Positions 10,247 through 19,437 of a stretch of DNA of 64,000 nt are shown here, piece by piece; within the stretch, counting starts at the first letter, position 1, and the number at the start of each line of letters is the position of its first letter. The notes beneath the pieces were generated by a model, which worked only from the letters and a program-made list of their open reading frames with translations, was not told the DNA's origin and ran no database searches. A program made the position numbers and the translations under genes. Source of the DNA: Winogradskyella ursingii (lineage in GTDB: Bacteria > Bacteroidota > Bacteroidia > Flavobacteriales > Flavobacteriaceae); NCBI RefSeq assembly GCF_013403975.1, contig NZ_JABFDH010000002.1, positions 248,001 through 312,000 of the forward strand, read 5' to 3'.

Positions 10247-11167
10247 TTAATCTTTTAAGAATTTGATATTTCTTTTTAATCCTTTGTACTTAGTACGCTT
10301 GACTGCAGAGTTTTTAAACACTTTTTTAAAGGTGTCTTCTGTGATTTCCACCCAGTCCTTTTTAGACATGTTCAAAACTTCAGGATGTGGATTGAAAAGA
10401 GGTTCGGAATGTGGTTTACTAAACCGGTTCCATGGACAAACGTCCTGGCAAATATCGCATCCAAACATCCAGTCGTTAAATTGGCCTTTGAATTCCGTTG
10501 GAATATTCTCTTTAAGTTCTATAGTAAAATATGAGATACATTTGCTGCCATCAACCACATAAGGCTCGGTGATTGCATCAGTTGGGCAGGCATCTATACA
10601 AGCTGTGCAAGTACCGCAATGGTCTGTAACTGGTGTGTCGCAGTCCAATTCTAAATCTATAATCAATTCAGCAATAAAGTAGAATGAACCTACTTGTTGT
10701 GTTAATAAGTTGGAATGTTTCCCTATCCAACCTAAGCCAGATTTTGCTGCCCATGCTTTGTCCAATACTGGCGCAGAATCTACAAATGCACGTCCATGAA
10801 CCTCACCGATTTCGTCTTGAATAAAATGTAAAAGCGATTTTAGCTTGTCCTTAATTACGAAGTGATAGTCGGTGCCGTAAGCATATTTGGATAGTTTATA
10901 AGAATCCTCATTTTGAGTTTCTGAAGGGAAATAATTCAGTAATAACGACACAACACTTTTGGAGCCTTCGACAAGTAAAGTTGGGTCCAAGCGCTTATCA
11001 AAATGGTTTTCCATGTAACGCATTTCTCCATGCATATTTTTTTCTAGCCACCTTTCGAGGCGAGGTGCCTCATCCTCCAAAAATTCAGCCTTGCTGATAC
11101 CACACGATAAAAAGCCAAGGCGTTTGGCTTCGGCTTTTATAAGTTGTGTATGTTTTGCTGTATTCAA
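10247..11167 (-). CDS. queG: Epoxyqueuosine reductase QueG
   Basis: This 306-residue cytoplasmic cobalamin- and 4Fe-4S-dependent enzyme performs the last step of queuosine tRNA modification, epoxyqueuosine to queuosine. Two ferredoxin-type cluster motifs are visible: [12 protein letters not shown] (Cys 184, 187, 190, 194) and CDICQDVCP (Cys 237, 240, 244). The N-terminal B12-binding region includes LLNYFP and [10 protein letters not shown]. It is shorter than Escherichia coli QueG and lacks the C-terminal HEAT-repeat extension. The start is TTG at 11167; an in-frame TAG lies about eight codons upstream and no ATG is available before residue 44. A hairpin abuts this start codon. Confidence 0.95.
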   Translation of the reverse strand: MNTAKHTQLIKAEAKRLGFLSCGISKAEFLEDEAPRLERWLEKNMHGEMRYMENHFDKRLDPTLLVEGSKSVVSLLLNYFPSETQNEDSYKLSKYAYGTDYHFVIKDKLKSLLHFIQDEIGEVHGRAFVDSAPVLDKAWAAKSGLGWIGKHSNLLTQQVGSFYFIAELIIDLELDCDTPVTDHCGTCTACIDACPTDAITEPYVVDGSKCISYFTIELKENIPTEFKGQFNDWMFGCDICQDVCPWNRFSKPHSEPLFNPHPEVLNMSKKDWVEITEDTFKKVFKNSAVKRTKYKGLKRNIKFLKD

Positions 11168-11195
11168 TTGTAGTTTAAAAGAACTAAACTACAAT
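11167..11195. repeat. Hairpin abutting the queG start codon
   Basis: Eleven perfect base pairs (ATTGTAGTTTA with its complement) close a 7-nt loop between the peroxidase stop and the TTG start of queG. On the plus strand a T-rich tract follows. On the minus strand, where both neighbours lie, its last base is the first base of the queG start codon. It may separate the two genes or limit queG translation. Confidence 0.6.
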
Positions 11196-11202
11196 TTTGT
11201 TT

Positions 11203-12543
11203 TTAATTACATCCCAAATCTGAAGAAGACATACTATCAGCGTTTGGAAAACAGTAACCAGAAGGCAAGGATTCTGGTACATATCTTTGCAAATTATTAT
11301 CGTACAGAGATGTTTCTAAAAATGCTACCAATTGGTTTATTTCCGTTTCCGTTAAATTGAGTGGTAAAAATTGAGTGGACAATTTATCCTGTGGTACAGT
11401 TCCATTTTCAGCAATGGCTTCATTTTTATATTCAACAATATCTTTGATTGTGTTGAAACTTCCACCGTGACCAAAAAAACCAACATCCTTTAAATTATAT
11501 AATTGTGGTGTTTTAAATTTATAGTCATCTTCAGCATTTCCTGTAAATCCACCTCGACCTTTTTTAGTGGCTTCGTCTACGATGGTCAGCACTTCTGCAC
11601 CAGCCAAATCGTTCATTCCCAGTGCATGAAAATCCATACCGTTGAGTCCAGGACCAGAATGGCAGGTGTAACATTTTCCCTTATCAAAGAAAATTTTGGC
11701 TCCTTCTATTTCATTATCGCTCATTGCATTATCATCACCTCTTAACCAGTTTTGAAACGGTGCTTGGTTTGGTAATAACGTACGCTCATAAGCTGCAATA
11801 GCCAATCCTGCTGTTACTTTAGTATAACGTTCTGCTTCATTTACCTCTGGAAATGCTGCATCGAAAAGTACTTTGTAATCTGAATTGATAATTTCATCCG
11901 TATCAATAATTAGCCTGTGAACATCCAAACCGGCAATGGCTTGTATTTCAACGCCTTCAAAACCAAGATTATTCACTTCCTTAGGTGTCCCAACGGTCCA
12001 TTGAGATTCCGTACCTTGATTGGTTCCTGTTGCTCCAAACTGGCCATTCCATAACATCACATCTTGATACGCAACATTTAAAACGCTCGGACTTCTAATA
12101 GGTTGCACATCTAAATCAGCTTCGGCATAATTACTATTTTTAATCCTGCCTTCTCCATGAATTCCAAAGCCTAAACCGCCTTCACCTATTCCTTGTAAAA
12201 TTCCACTCTGAAAACCAGCATCTGCGTGATGACAACTTGCGCAAGAATAGGTATACATACCTTCATCCATCCGGGCATTTGAACCAAGACTCGTTTCGTG
12301 ATATAAAAATTTACCTAAGTCTACTTTTGCAGACGTAATAGGATTATTGAGATCGTTGGGAATTGAAAAATAATCATCTGAAGCTGGTTGAATCAATTCG
12401 GTTTTTGAACCGTATAATTCAATCAATCGATTCTCGAGTTCTATTTGGTTAGAAATATCAGAATAGTTGTCTCTATCAGTATTACAAGAGGTGCAACACA
12501 ATATCGCAATAAAAAATACTGCAGTTTTTGGTAGGAATTTCAT
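11203..12543 (-). CDS. Di-haem cytochrome c peroxidase / MauG-family lipoprotein
   Basis: The protein has 446 residues. The lipoprotein leader is MKFLPKTAVFFIAILCCTSC, with Cys 20 as the probable lipid site. Two haem c motifs are present, CASCH (101-105) and CYTCH (291-295), as in bacterial di-haem cytochrome c peroxidases and MauG relatives. Other family landmarks are LGKFLYHETSLG near residue 76, RSPSVLNVAYQ near 150 and KTPQLYNLKDVGFFGHGGSF near 345. The likely role is periplasmic peroxide reduction or oxidation of a protein or small-molecule partner; the substrate is not deducible. It forms a separate unit between ruvB and queG, with a promoter-like element just upstream. Confidence 0.9.
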   Translation of the reverse strand: MKFLPKTAVFFIAILCCTSCNTDRDNYSDISNQIELENRLIELYGSKTELIQPASDDYFSIPNDLNNPITSAKVDLGKFLYHETSLGSNARMDEGMYTYSCASCHHADAGFQSGILQGIGEGGLGFGIHGEGRIKNSNYAEADLDVQPIRSPSVLNVAYQDVMLWNGQFGATGTNQGTESQWTVGTPKEVNNLGFEGVEIQAIAGLDVHRLIIDTDEIINSDYKVLFDAAFPEVNEAERYTKVTAGLAIAAYERTLLPNQAPFQNWLRGDDNAMSDNEIEGAKIFFDKGKCYTCHSGPGLNGMDFHALGMNDLAGAEVLTIVDEATKKGRGGFTGNAEDDYKFKTPQLYNLKDVGFFGHGGSFNTIKDIVEYKNEAIAENGTVPQDKLSTQFLPLNLTETEINQLVAFLETSLYDNNLQRYVPESLPSGYCFPNADSMSSSDLGCN

Positions 12544-12567
12544 GATTTAAAAGCTTTGCTTGGGATT

Positions 12568-12575
12568 CAAATTTA
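12568..12575 (-). promoter_or_regulatory. Putative -7 element of the peroxidase gene
   Basis: Minus-strand TAAATTTG matches TAnnTTTG about 25 nt before the ATG. A TTTG lies 14 nt further upstream, which is closer than the usual 17-23 nt, so only the -7 element is convincing. Confidence 0.4.
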
Positions 12576-12634
12576 GAAATCTTCATAAACAAAGTGCTGA
12601 GAATTAGACCAAATACCTAAAAAAAAGTTAAAAT

Positions 12635-13657
12635 CTAAAAAAGCCCACCTTGAGTAGAGCCTTTAATCTTACCTAAGTGTCTATAAGCCTGTTCAGTAAC
12701 TTCGCGACCTCGTGGTGTACGCATTATAAAACCTTGCTGTATTAAAAAGGGTTCGTACACCTCTTCAATCGTTTCTGAACTTTCGCTAACTGCAGTTGCC
12801 AATGTGGTTAAACCTACCGGTCCTCCTTTAAATTTATCTATGATTGTAGATAGTATTTTATTATCCATTTCGTCCAAACCGTGAGCGTCTACATTTAGCG
12901 CTTCAAGCGCGAATTTTGCAATTTTAATATCAATGTTACCATCGCCTTTAATTTGGGCGAAATCACGTACTCGTCGTAGGAGAGCATTAGCGATACGCGG
13001 TGTACCTCTACTTCGTCCTGCAATTTCTATAGCAGCTTCCATAGAAATCGGTACGTTTAATATTGAAGAGCTACGTTGAACAATCGTTGTTAACAAATCG
13101 GTTTTATAATATTGAAGTCGACTACTGATACCAAATCGCGCACGCATGGGTGCTGTCAATAATCCTGAACGTGTTGTTGCACCAACTAGCGTAAACGGAT
13201 TTAGATTGATTTGAACCGTTCTTGCATTGGGTCCCGACTCAATCATGATATCGATTTTATAGTCTTCCATTGCTGAATATAGATACTCTTCAACAATTGG
13301 ACTTAACCGATGGATTTCATCAATAAATAAGACATCTCTATCTTCAAGGTTGGTAAGTAAACCAGCTAAATCACCTGGTTTGTCCAATACAGGTCCTGAA
13401 GTGACTTTAATACCAACATCCAATTCATTTGCTAAAATATGTGCCAATGTTGTCTTACCTAATCCTGGTGGGCCATGAAATAAAGTATGATCCAGAGCTT
13501 CCTCTCTTAAATTGGCTGCCTGAACAAATACTAATAGATTTTCTAAGACTTGGTCTTGGCCTGTAAAGTCATCAAAAGTGAGAGGCCTTAACTTCCTTTC
13601 AACATCTAGTTCCTCAGGACTAAAATTTTCGTTTGTTGGGTCTAGGTTTTCGTTCAT
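12635..13657 (-). CDS. ruvB: Holliday junction ATP-dependent helicase RuvB
   Basis: The AAA+ motor drives branch migration together with RuvA. It is 340 residues from the ATG at 13657. A five-codon longer frame begins with TTG inside a palindromic repeat and is not preferred. Visible elements are [14 protein letters not shown], Walker [10 protein letters not shown], Walker [10 protein letters not shown], the sensor/arginine region [16 protein letters not shown], and the C-terminal winged helix ending [20 protein letters not shown]. It is transcribed separately from the upstream cytochrome oxidase operon, since a terminator and a good promoter element lie between them. Confidence 0.97.
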   Translation of the reverse strand: MNENLDPTNENFSPEELDVERKLRPLTFDDFTGQDQVLENLLVFVQAANLREEALDHTLFHGPPGLGKTTLAHILANELDVGIKVTSGPVLDKPGDLAGLLTNLEDRDVLFIDEIHRLSPIVEEYLYSAMEDYKIDIMIESGPNARTVQINLNPFTLVGATTRSGLLTAPMRARFGISSRLQYYKTDLLTTIVQRSSSILNVPISMEAAIEIAGRSRGTPRIANALLRRVRDFAQIKGDGNIDIKIAKFALEALNVDAHGLDEMDNKILSTIIDKFKGGPVGLTTLATAVSESSETIEEVYEPFLIQQGFIMRTPRGREVTEQAYRHLGKIKGSTQGGLF

Positions 13658-13663
13658 GTTTAT

Positions 13664-13680
13664 TTCCTGCAAAAGCGGAA
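13664..13680. repeat. Degenerate TTCCTGC-type palindrome upstream of ruvB
   Basis: TTCCTGC and GCGGAA around AAAA form an imperfect hairpin with one bulged base, 7 nt before the ruvB ATG. It resembles the palindromes at 37438, 42293 and 49429. Confidence 0.35.
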
Positions 13681-13755
13681 GTATTTTGTTATTATTTAAA
13701 CCTCAAGTTTATGTACACCTTATAAAATGGAAACTAAAACAAGTACCGTTTAAAG

Positions 13756-13763
13756 CAAATATA
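13756..13763 (-). promoter_or_regulatory. Putative -7 element of ruvB
   Basis: Minus-strand TATATTTG followed by C is a full match to TAnnTTTG. It lies immediately after the coxA terminator and about 98 nt before the ruvB ATG. No clear -33 TTG is seen. Confidence 0.55.
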
Positions 13764-13766
13764 AAG

Positions 13767-13807
13767 AAAAAGACCCTTAGAAGAATTAAGGCTTCCAAAG
13801 GTCTTTT
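13767..13807 (-). terminator. Intrinsic terminator of the act-cox operon
   Basis: On the minus strand AAAAGACC... and ...GGTCTTTTT form a hairpin, with GAAG/CTTC extending the stem, followed by T-rich DNA. It begins about 40 nt after the coxA stop and marks the end of the roughly 12-kb respiratory operon. Confidence 0.8.
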
Positions 13808-13847
13808 AATAAAATTATTACTAGATTCTTACGTGTGTAGGAATGTA

Positions 13848-15644
13848 TTAATGCTGTAGTTCCTCTTCACCTTCGTATAAAGGTACGTTTTGAGGTACAA
13901 AATCTTCTTCGTGTCCTGGTTTACTATAATCATATGGCCATCTGTAAACAGTTGGTAAAGGGCCTGGCCAGTTACCGTGAATATGTTTTACAGGTGCTGT
14001 CCATTCTAAAGTGTTTGATTTCCATGGGTTCTGTTCTGCTTTTTTTCCGTAGAAAATACTACTTAAGAAATTGTATAAAAAGACAAGTTGTACAAGTCCA
14101 CCAACCAAAGCAAATATGGTTATTACCATTTGTGCATTAGTTGTATCATCAAATAATGGAAAATTAGAATTGGTGTAATAACGTCTTGGTAAACCTGCCA
14201 TACCTATAAAGTGCATTGGGAAAAATACTCCGTAGGCGCAAATTGCCGTAACCCAGAAATGTAAATAACCGAGATTTTTGTTCATCATTCGTCCAAACAT
14301 TCTTGGGAACCAATGGTAAATTCCAGCAAATACTCCGTAAAGTGCCGATATACCCATTACTAAATGGAAGTGTGCCACTACGAAATATGTATCGTGTACG
14401 TTGATATCTAAAGCGCTATCTCCAAGAATAATTCCTGTTAAACCACCAGTTATAAATGTCGAAACCAAACCAATTGAAAATAGCATCGCTGGATTTAATT
14501 GCAGATTACCCTTCCAAAGCGTCGTAATATAGTTGAAGGCTTTTACCGCAGATGGTATTGCAATCAATAATGTTGTAAATGTAAACACTGAGCCAAGGAA
14601 CGGATTCATACCAGAAATAAACATGTGGTGTCCCCAAACAATTGTAGATAAAAATGCAATCGCTAAAATCGAAGCTACCATTGCTCTGTAACCAAAGATT
14701 GGTTTACGCGAATTGGTTGCAATAATTTCTGAGGTAATACCCAACGCTGGCAGTAATACAATATATACTTCAGGGTGTCCTAAGAACCAAAATAAATGCT
14801 CAAATAAAACAGGAGAACCACCTTGATAATGCAATACTTCACCTTGAATGAATATATCCGATAAGAAGAAAGAGGTACCAAAACTTCTATCCATTATTAA
14901 AAGCAATGCAGCTGATAATAATACAGGGAAAGAGATTACACCAATTACAGCGGTTACAAAGAATGCCCAAATCGTTAGTGGCAATCTTGTCATCGACATA
15001 CCTTTTGTTCTTAAATTTATTACAGTAACTATATAATTTAATGAACCCAATAATGAAGAAGCAATAAATATAGCCATTGATACAAGCCAAAGCGTCATTC
15101 CCATACCAGAACCTGGTTGGGCCATAGGCAGCGCTGAAAGTGGTGGATAAATAGTCCAACCTGCTGCTGCAGGACCCGCTTCAACAAAAAAGGACATTAT
15201 CATTATAACACACGAAATAAAGAATAACCAATATGAAACCATATTAAGAAATCCTGAAGCCATATCTCGTGCCCCAATTTGCAAAGGTATAAGTAAGTTA
15301 CTAAAGGTACCACTTAATCCTGCCGTAAGAACGAAGAATACCATTAAGGTACCGTGTATAGTTACTAATGCTAAATAAATATCAGCATCCATGACACCAT
15401 CAGGTGCCCATTTGCCTAATAAGGCTTCAAAAATTACATTCGGCTGTTCTGGCCATGCAATTTGCATTCTAATCATTAAAGACATTAAGATGCCTATAAT
15501 ACCCATAAAAATTACACCAGTTAACAAGTACTGTTTAGCGATCATTTTATGATCTTGACTAAAAATATATTTGGTCACAAAGGTTTCTTTGTGGTGGTGT
15601 ACTTCGTGATCGTCGTGAACGTGGTTTTCTGCTGTTGCTGACAT
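13848..15644 (-). CDS. coxA: Cytochrome c oxidase subunit I (aa3-type)
   Basis: This 598-residue catalytic subunit of the haem-copper oxidase reduces oxygen at the haem a3-CuB centre and pumps protons across the inner membrane. About twelve membrane helices are visible. Signature residues are the CuB/haem segments LGHPEVYIVLLP (with the His and Tyr of the cross-linked pair), WGHHMF and DTYFVVAHFHLVMG. The N-terminal tail is His/Asp-rich (DDHEVHHHKE). The C-terminal HGNWPGPLPTVYRWPYDY tail is typical of Bacteroidota members. It lies 30 nt after coxB and is the last gene of the operon. Subunit III is not encoded here. Confidence 0.97.
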   Translation of the reverse strand: MSATAENHVHDDHEVHHHKETFVTKYIFSQDHKMIAKQYLLTGVIFMGIIGILMSLMIRMQIAWPEQPNVIFEALLGKWAPDGVMDADIYLALVTIHGTLMVFFVLTAGLSGTFSNLLIPLQIGARDMASGFLNMVSYWLFFISCVIMIMSFFVEAGPAAAGWTIYPPLSALPMAQPGSGMGMTLWLVSMAIFIASSLLGSLNYIVTVINLRTKGMSMTRLPLTIWAFFVTAVIGVISFPVLLSAALLLIMDRSFGTSFFLSDIFIQGEVLHYQGGSPVLFEHLFWFLGHPEVYIVLLPALGITSEIIATNSRKPIFGYRAMVASILAIAFLSTIVWGHHMFISGMNPFLGSVFTFTTLLIAIPSAVKAFNYITTLWKGNLQLNPAMLFSIGLVSTFITGGLTGIILGDSALDINVHDTYFVVAHFHLVMGISALYGVFAGIYHWFPRMFGRMMNKNLGYLHFWVTAICAYGVFFPMHFIGMAGLPRRYYTNSNFPLFDDTTNAQMVITIFALVGGLVQLVFLYNFLSSIFYGKKAEQNPWKSNTLEWTAPVKHIHGNWPGPLPTVYRWPYDYSKPGHEEDFVPQNVPLYEGEEELQH

Positions 15645-15674
15645 AATCTCTTTTCTTTTCTTAAAACAATGTTT

Positions 15675-16745
15675 TTACTTAATCAATGTATTAGCAAAGG
15701 TCTTTTGCTCTTTCATCCAAGCGTCGAACTCTTCTTGAGTTTCAACTATAATTTTCATTTGCATGTTGTAATGTGACTTTCCACAAATCTTGTTACATAG
15801 CAATAGATAATCGAATTCATAAACCAAATCCTGTCCTGATTCAATTATTTCAGCACTTCTCTCTCTTCGCAGTTCGTTAATATTGATGACCTTCTGCTGA
15901 ATATCTGGATTTTGACGCATTTCTTCAGTAGTTACTGTAGGTGTAAATCCAAATTGAGTTACCATACCTGGTACACAGTTCATCTGTGCTCTAAAATGTG
16001 GCATGTAAGCAGAATGTAGTACATCCTGTGAACGCATCTTAAACAATACCGGTCTTCCTGCTGGTAAGTGCAGTTCCGTTACGATAATATCATCTTGTGC
16101 GTTTGGATCTTCTTCATCCAAACCTAAAATATTGGCTTTGTCTAAGTCAATTAATCTAACGTTAGCTTGGCCTAAGGTATTATCATCACCTCCGTATCTC
16201 GCTTTCCAGTTGAATTGTTGTGCGTATAATTCAACAATCATAGGATCGTCTTCTTCAACATCGATATTCATAATATCGTTCCAAGTAAAGAGACCATAGA
16301 TTATTAAACCAGCCAATACAATAACCGGAATAATTGTCCAGATAGCTTCTAATGTATTGTTATCCGCATAAAAGAGCGCCTTTTTACCTTTTTCTCCTCT
16401 ATACTTATATGCAAAATAATGCAGTAGAAATTGAGTTACAGTCTGAACGAAAAAGATCACAATCATAGAAATGATCATTAAATTATCTAGTCCTGAACCG
16501 TGTTCTGAAGCTGAATTAGATACTAAAGGTAAATCACCCAAGTACATAAAACTAGCGATGGTTATAGCGTAAATAAACACTAAAAACCCTAGCATCAAAT
16601 ATCCATTTATCTTATTGTCCTTATCCGTCGCAACTTGATTGTTGGATGAGCCAGATCCAGCTTGAGCCAAATCAAAAATCTTTACCATTTGCCATAAGGC
16701 AATTGCTACAAAGAGTACAATTATAATCGTTAATAAAGCAGTCAT
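15675..16745 (-). CDS. coxB: Cytochrome c oxidase subunit II
   Basis: This 356-residue protein holds the CuA centre that receives electrons from cytochrome c. It has an N-terminal hydrophobic segment (about 1-20), a second at about 50-70, then the two helices at about 90-150 that precede the periplasmic cupredoxin domain. CuA ligands are readable: HSAYMPHF supplies His, and LLCNKICGKSHYNM supplies the CxxxC pair, His and Met. It has one more N-terminal helix than classical subunit II, which is common in Bacteroidota. It lies 25 nt after actF and 30 nt before coxA. Confidence 0.96.
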   Translation of the reverse strand: MTALLTIIIVLFVAIALWQMVKIFDLAQAGSGSSNNQVATDKDNKINGYLMLGFLVFIYAITIASFMYLGDLPLVSNSASEHGSGLDNLMIISMIVIFFVQTVTQFLLHYFAYKYRGEKGKKALFYADNNTLEAIWTIIPVIVLAGLIIYGLFTWNDIMNIDVEEDDPMIVELYAQQFNWKARYGGDDNTLGQANVRLIDLDKANILGLDEEDPNAQDDIIVTELHLPAGRPVLFKMRSQDVLHSAYMPHFRAQMNCVPGMVTQFGFTPTVTTEEMRQNPDIQQKVININELRRERSAEIIESGQDLVYEFDYLLLCNKICGKSHYNMQMKIIVETQEEFDAWMKEQKTFANTLIK

Positions 16746-16770
16746 TATCGTTTCTGTTCTTTTTTAATAA

Positions 16771-18225
16771 TTAATAATGGAAATGTTCACTTTCCTTAAT
16801 AAAAGGATTTCCTTTTGCCAATAGCGGATATTTGCCAAGTGACGTAAATACGACTAGCAAAAATAATCCACCAAAAAATAATATCGAACCTATTTCTGGA
16901 ATTCCAATAAACCATCTATCACCAACAGTTGCAGGCATAATCATATTAAAGACATCTATGTAATGCCCACAAAGAATGACAATACCAGCCATAACAACAA
17001 ACCATGGAATACGCTTATAATCACTATTCATCAATAGTAACAATGGAAATATAAAATTCATAGCTACCATACCAAAAAACGGTAATTTATAATCTTCAAT
17101 ACGTGTTACGAAATAGGTAACTTCTTCTGGAATGTTCGAGTACCAAATTAGCATAAACTGTGAGAACCAAAGGTAAGTCCAGAAAATACTAATACCGAAC
17201 ATGAATTTGGCTAAATCATGAATATGGCTATCATTAACAAACTCCAATAAACCTTTTGATTTTAAGAATATAGTTACCATTGCAATAACAGTGATACCAC
17301 TTACAAACATACTAGCAAATACATACCAACCAAATAAGGTACTGAACCAGTGTGGATCTACACTCATAATCCAATCCCATGACATCATTGATTCAGTATA
17401 AATATAAAATACTAAGAATGCCGCAGAAATTCTGAAGTTCTTTTTAAAGTTTCTGTTGTCATTAACATCAGCATTATCTTGAGCGATAGAGAATTTTCTA
17501 GAAAAATATCTGTAAGCGAACCAGCCACCTAAAAATATAAAACCTCTTATCATGAATCCGGTTTTATTTAACCAACCCGATTTTCCTTGTATTAAGGCAT
17601 CATGAGCCACGACCTCAGGATCCATCCATATAAATATGTGCTTATCAGCTAAAAATGCAATCAATAAAACTAATATTCCACCAGGCAACACATAAGATGT
17701 TATACCTTCCATAACCCTAAACAATACTGGCGACCAACCTGCTTGAGCTGCATATTGAATGGCATAAAAAGCCAAAACTCCTAATGCAATCATAAAAAAG
17801 AAAAATGCTGCAACATACATCGCAGACCAAGGTCTGTTATGGATTTGATGTAGTACGTGCTCTTCATGGCTCATTTTATGTCCTTCTTCTGCATGTGCAG
17901 CGCCTTGACTTAAAGTCCCGTCATCCTCACTCATTAATTCATGACCATCGACTTCTTCAACATGTAGTGTAGATTCAGCGTGTTCATCGTCATGACTCTC
18001 ACTTGTATAAGTTGAAGTCTCTTCGTGAGATTCACCATGAGTTTCTTCTCCATGCTCGTCGGATCCGTGACCTCCACCATGAGATTCGCTAGCGAGTAAT
18101 TCTCTTACATCTTCTTCAGTCTCATAATGATGAGCGTCTAAAAAACCGTAACCCATACCTAATGCTCCGAGGACCATTAAGACAATAGCACCAATTTTTA
18201 ATCGATTTGAAATTTTATATTCCAT
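16771..18225 (-). CDS. actF: Alternative complex III subunit F (quinol:cytochrome c oxidoreductase membrane subunit)
   Basis: This 484-residue integral membrane protein of alternative complex III has about ten helices, related to the NrfD-like ActC. After a first helix (about 10-28) comes a strongly His/Glu/Asp/Ser-rich hydrophilic stretch (about 33-130; for example SHGGGHGSDEHGEE), then HQIHNRPWSAMYVAAFFFF and the helical bundle. The charged insertion is outside the conserved core and varies among relatives; it could bind divalent metal or protons, but that is inference. The gene is placed between actE and coxB with gaps of 21 and 25 nt. Confidence 0.92.
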   Translation of the reverse strand: MEYKISNRLKIGAIVLMVLGALGMGYGFLDAHHYETEEDVRELLASESHGGGHGSDEHGEETHGESHEETSTYTSESHDDEHAESTLHVEEVDGHELMSEDDGTLSQGAAHAEEGHKMSHEEHVLHQIHNRPWSAMYVAAFFFFMIALGVLAFYAIQYAAQAGWSPVLFRVMEGITSYVLPGGILVLLIAFLADKHIFIWMDPEVVAHDALIQGKSGWLNKTGFMIRGFIFLGGWFAYRYFSRKFSIAQDNADVNDNRNFKKNFRISAAFLVFYIYTESMMSWDWIMSVDPHWFSTLFGWYVFASMFVSGITVIAMVTIFLKSKGLLEFVNDSHIHDLAKFMFGISIFWTYLWFSQFMLIWYSNIPEEVTYFVTRIEDYKLPFFGMVAMNFIFPLLLLMNSDYKRIPWFVVMAGIVILCGHYIDVFNMIMPATVGDRWFIGIPEIGSILFFGGLFLLVVFTSLGKYPLLAKGNPFIKESEHFHY

Positions 18226-18246
18226 TTATATAATCTTTATCTAAAT

Positions 18247-18891
18247 CTATTTCTTTTCTAAATCTGCCTTTAGTTTTTCAACATAAGCAACTACTTGCCA
18301 ACGCTCTTCTTCATTCAATTGGTTAGCATAAGAGCCCATAGTATTTTTACCGTAATAAATAACGTGGTAAATACTCCCTGTGGTAATTGCTCTACCAACA
18401 TCATCATAGCTAGGAACTCCTAAGATTTTTTCACCTTGTACCAACTTACCTTGCCCATCTCCTTTGGCACCATGACAGATAGCACAATATATAGAGTACA
18501 ATGGTCCTCCTTTGGCGTAATCTATTCTTATCGTGCTTAAGTCAGAATCTACATGTGTAGAATCTACTTCAGGTGAATCCAAATCTATTGGTGGTCCCAA
18601 TGGGTTTGTTAAAGTTGATTTTGCCAACTCATAACCCTCATTAGTATCTTCAATTTCATAAGGCATAAAATTCCCTCTTGGAATTGTACCTTCTGCAGGA
18701 AGACGAGCTTCCATATTGTTCTCAAAGATTTCTACATCTCCCACTTGTACATTTGCTTCTTGATAAGCCTCATAACCTACAGACTCGTACATATTTGGCA
18801 TGTACTGGTAGTTTCGACTAGAACTTTTATTACAGGCTACTAGAGATAATAGTATGACTAATACTACTGATATTTTTAGTGTCGCTTTCAT
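18247..18891 (-). CDS. actE: Alternative complex III subunit E (monohaem cytochrome c lipoprotein)
   Basis: The protein has 214 residues from the ATG at 18891. A four-codon longer frame would overlap actD, and the shorter start gives a clean lipoprotein signal, MKATLKISVVLVILLSLVAC, with Cys 20. One haem motif, CAICHGAKG, lies near residue 138, with a distal Met in the KNTMGSYA segment. In alternative complex III this periplasmic cytochrome passes electrons toward the oxidase. The N-terminal region contains the RNYQYMPNMYES motif typical of ActE. The gene starts 1 nt after the actD stop, suggesting translational coupling. Confidence 0.93.
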   Translation of the reverse strand: MKATLKISVVLVILLSLVACNKSSSRNYQYMPNMYESVGYEAYQEANVQVGDVEIFENNMEARLPAEGTIPRGNFMPYEIEDTNEGYELAKSTLTNPLGPPIDLDSPEVDSTHVDSDLSTIRIDYAKGGPLYSIYCAICHGAKGDGQGKLVQGEKILGVPSYDDVGRAITTGSIYHVIYYGKNTMGSYANQLNEEERWQVVAYVEKLKADLEKK

Positions 18892-18892
18892 G

Positions 18893-19429
18893 TTAATGTG
18901 CATCTTCTTTATCGATAATATTAATTTCTACAGCCCCTGTTTCCTTTAATAATTCTTCTAACGTGGCTTGATTGTCATGAATGGCAATCTCCATTAAGAA
19001 ATGATCATCTGTTGTTCTAGGGTCTGGGTTTTCAGCTTTCTTAAATGGCCACATTCTACTTCTTAGATAAAATGTAATAACCATTAAGTGAGCCGCAAAA
19101 AATACAGTCAGCTCAAACATAATCGGCACAAAAGCTGGCATATTTTCTATATAACTAAAGCTTGGTTTACCACCAATATCTTGTGGCCAGTCTTTAATCA
19201 TTATAAAATTCATCATTACAATGGCTACTGTTAGTCCTACACAACCATACATAAATGATGTAATAGCGATACGTGTTGGTGCTAATCCCATTGCCTTGTC
19301 TAGTCCATGAACCGGAAAAGGTGTATATATTTCTTCGATATGATGCTTTTCTGACTTTACCTTTTTAACGGCAGACATCAATACATCATCGTCTGTATAA
19401 ATAGCATGAATTACTTTTGAAGCTTCCAT
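18893..19429 (-). CDS. actD: Alternative complex III subunit D (DUF3341)
   Basis: This 178-residue DUF3341 protein of alternative complex III has a cytoplasmic N-terminal domain including YTPFPVHGLDKAMGL, which is highly typical. Two membrane helices follow, at about 55-78 (FMYGCVGLTVAIVMMNFI) and 98-122, then RMWPFKKAENPDPRTTDDHF. It is a small structural subunit that contacts the membrane helices of ActC/ActF; no catalytic role is known. It is tightly packed between actC (8 nt) and actE (1 nt). Confidence 0.94.
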   Translation of the reverse strand: MEASKVIHAIYTDDDVLMSAVKKVKSEKHHIEEIYTPFPVHGLDKAMGLAPTRIAITSFMYGCVGLTVAIVMMNFIMIKDWPQDIGGKPSFSYIENMPAFVPIMFELTVFFAAHLMVITFYLRSRMWPFKKAENPDPRTTDDHFLMEIAIHDNQATLEELLKETGAVEINIIDKEDAH

Positions 19430-19437
19430 AGACTATA

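Noticed and set aside
14887..15159. 90-codon frame on the same strand inside coxA
   Set aside because: Entirely within the conserved oxidase core in another frame; composition (Cys/Tyr-rich) is that of a frame shadow.
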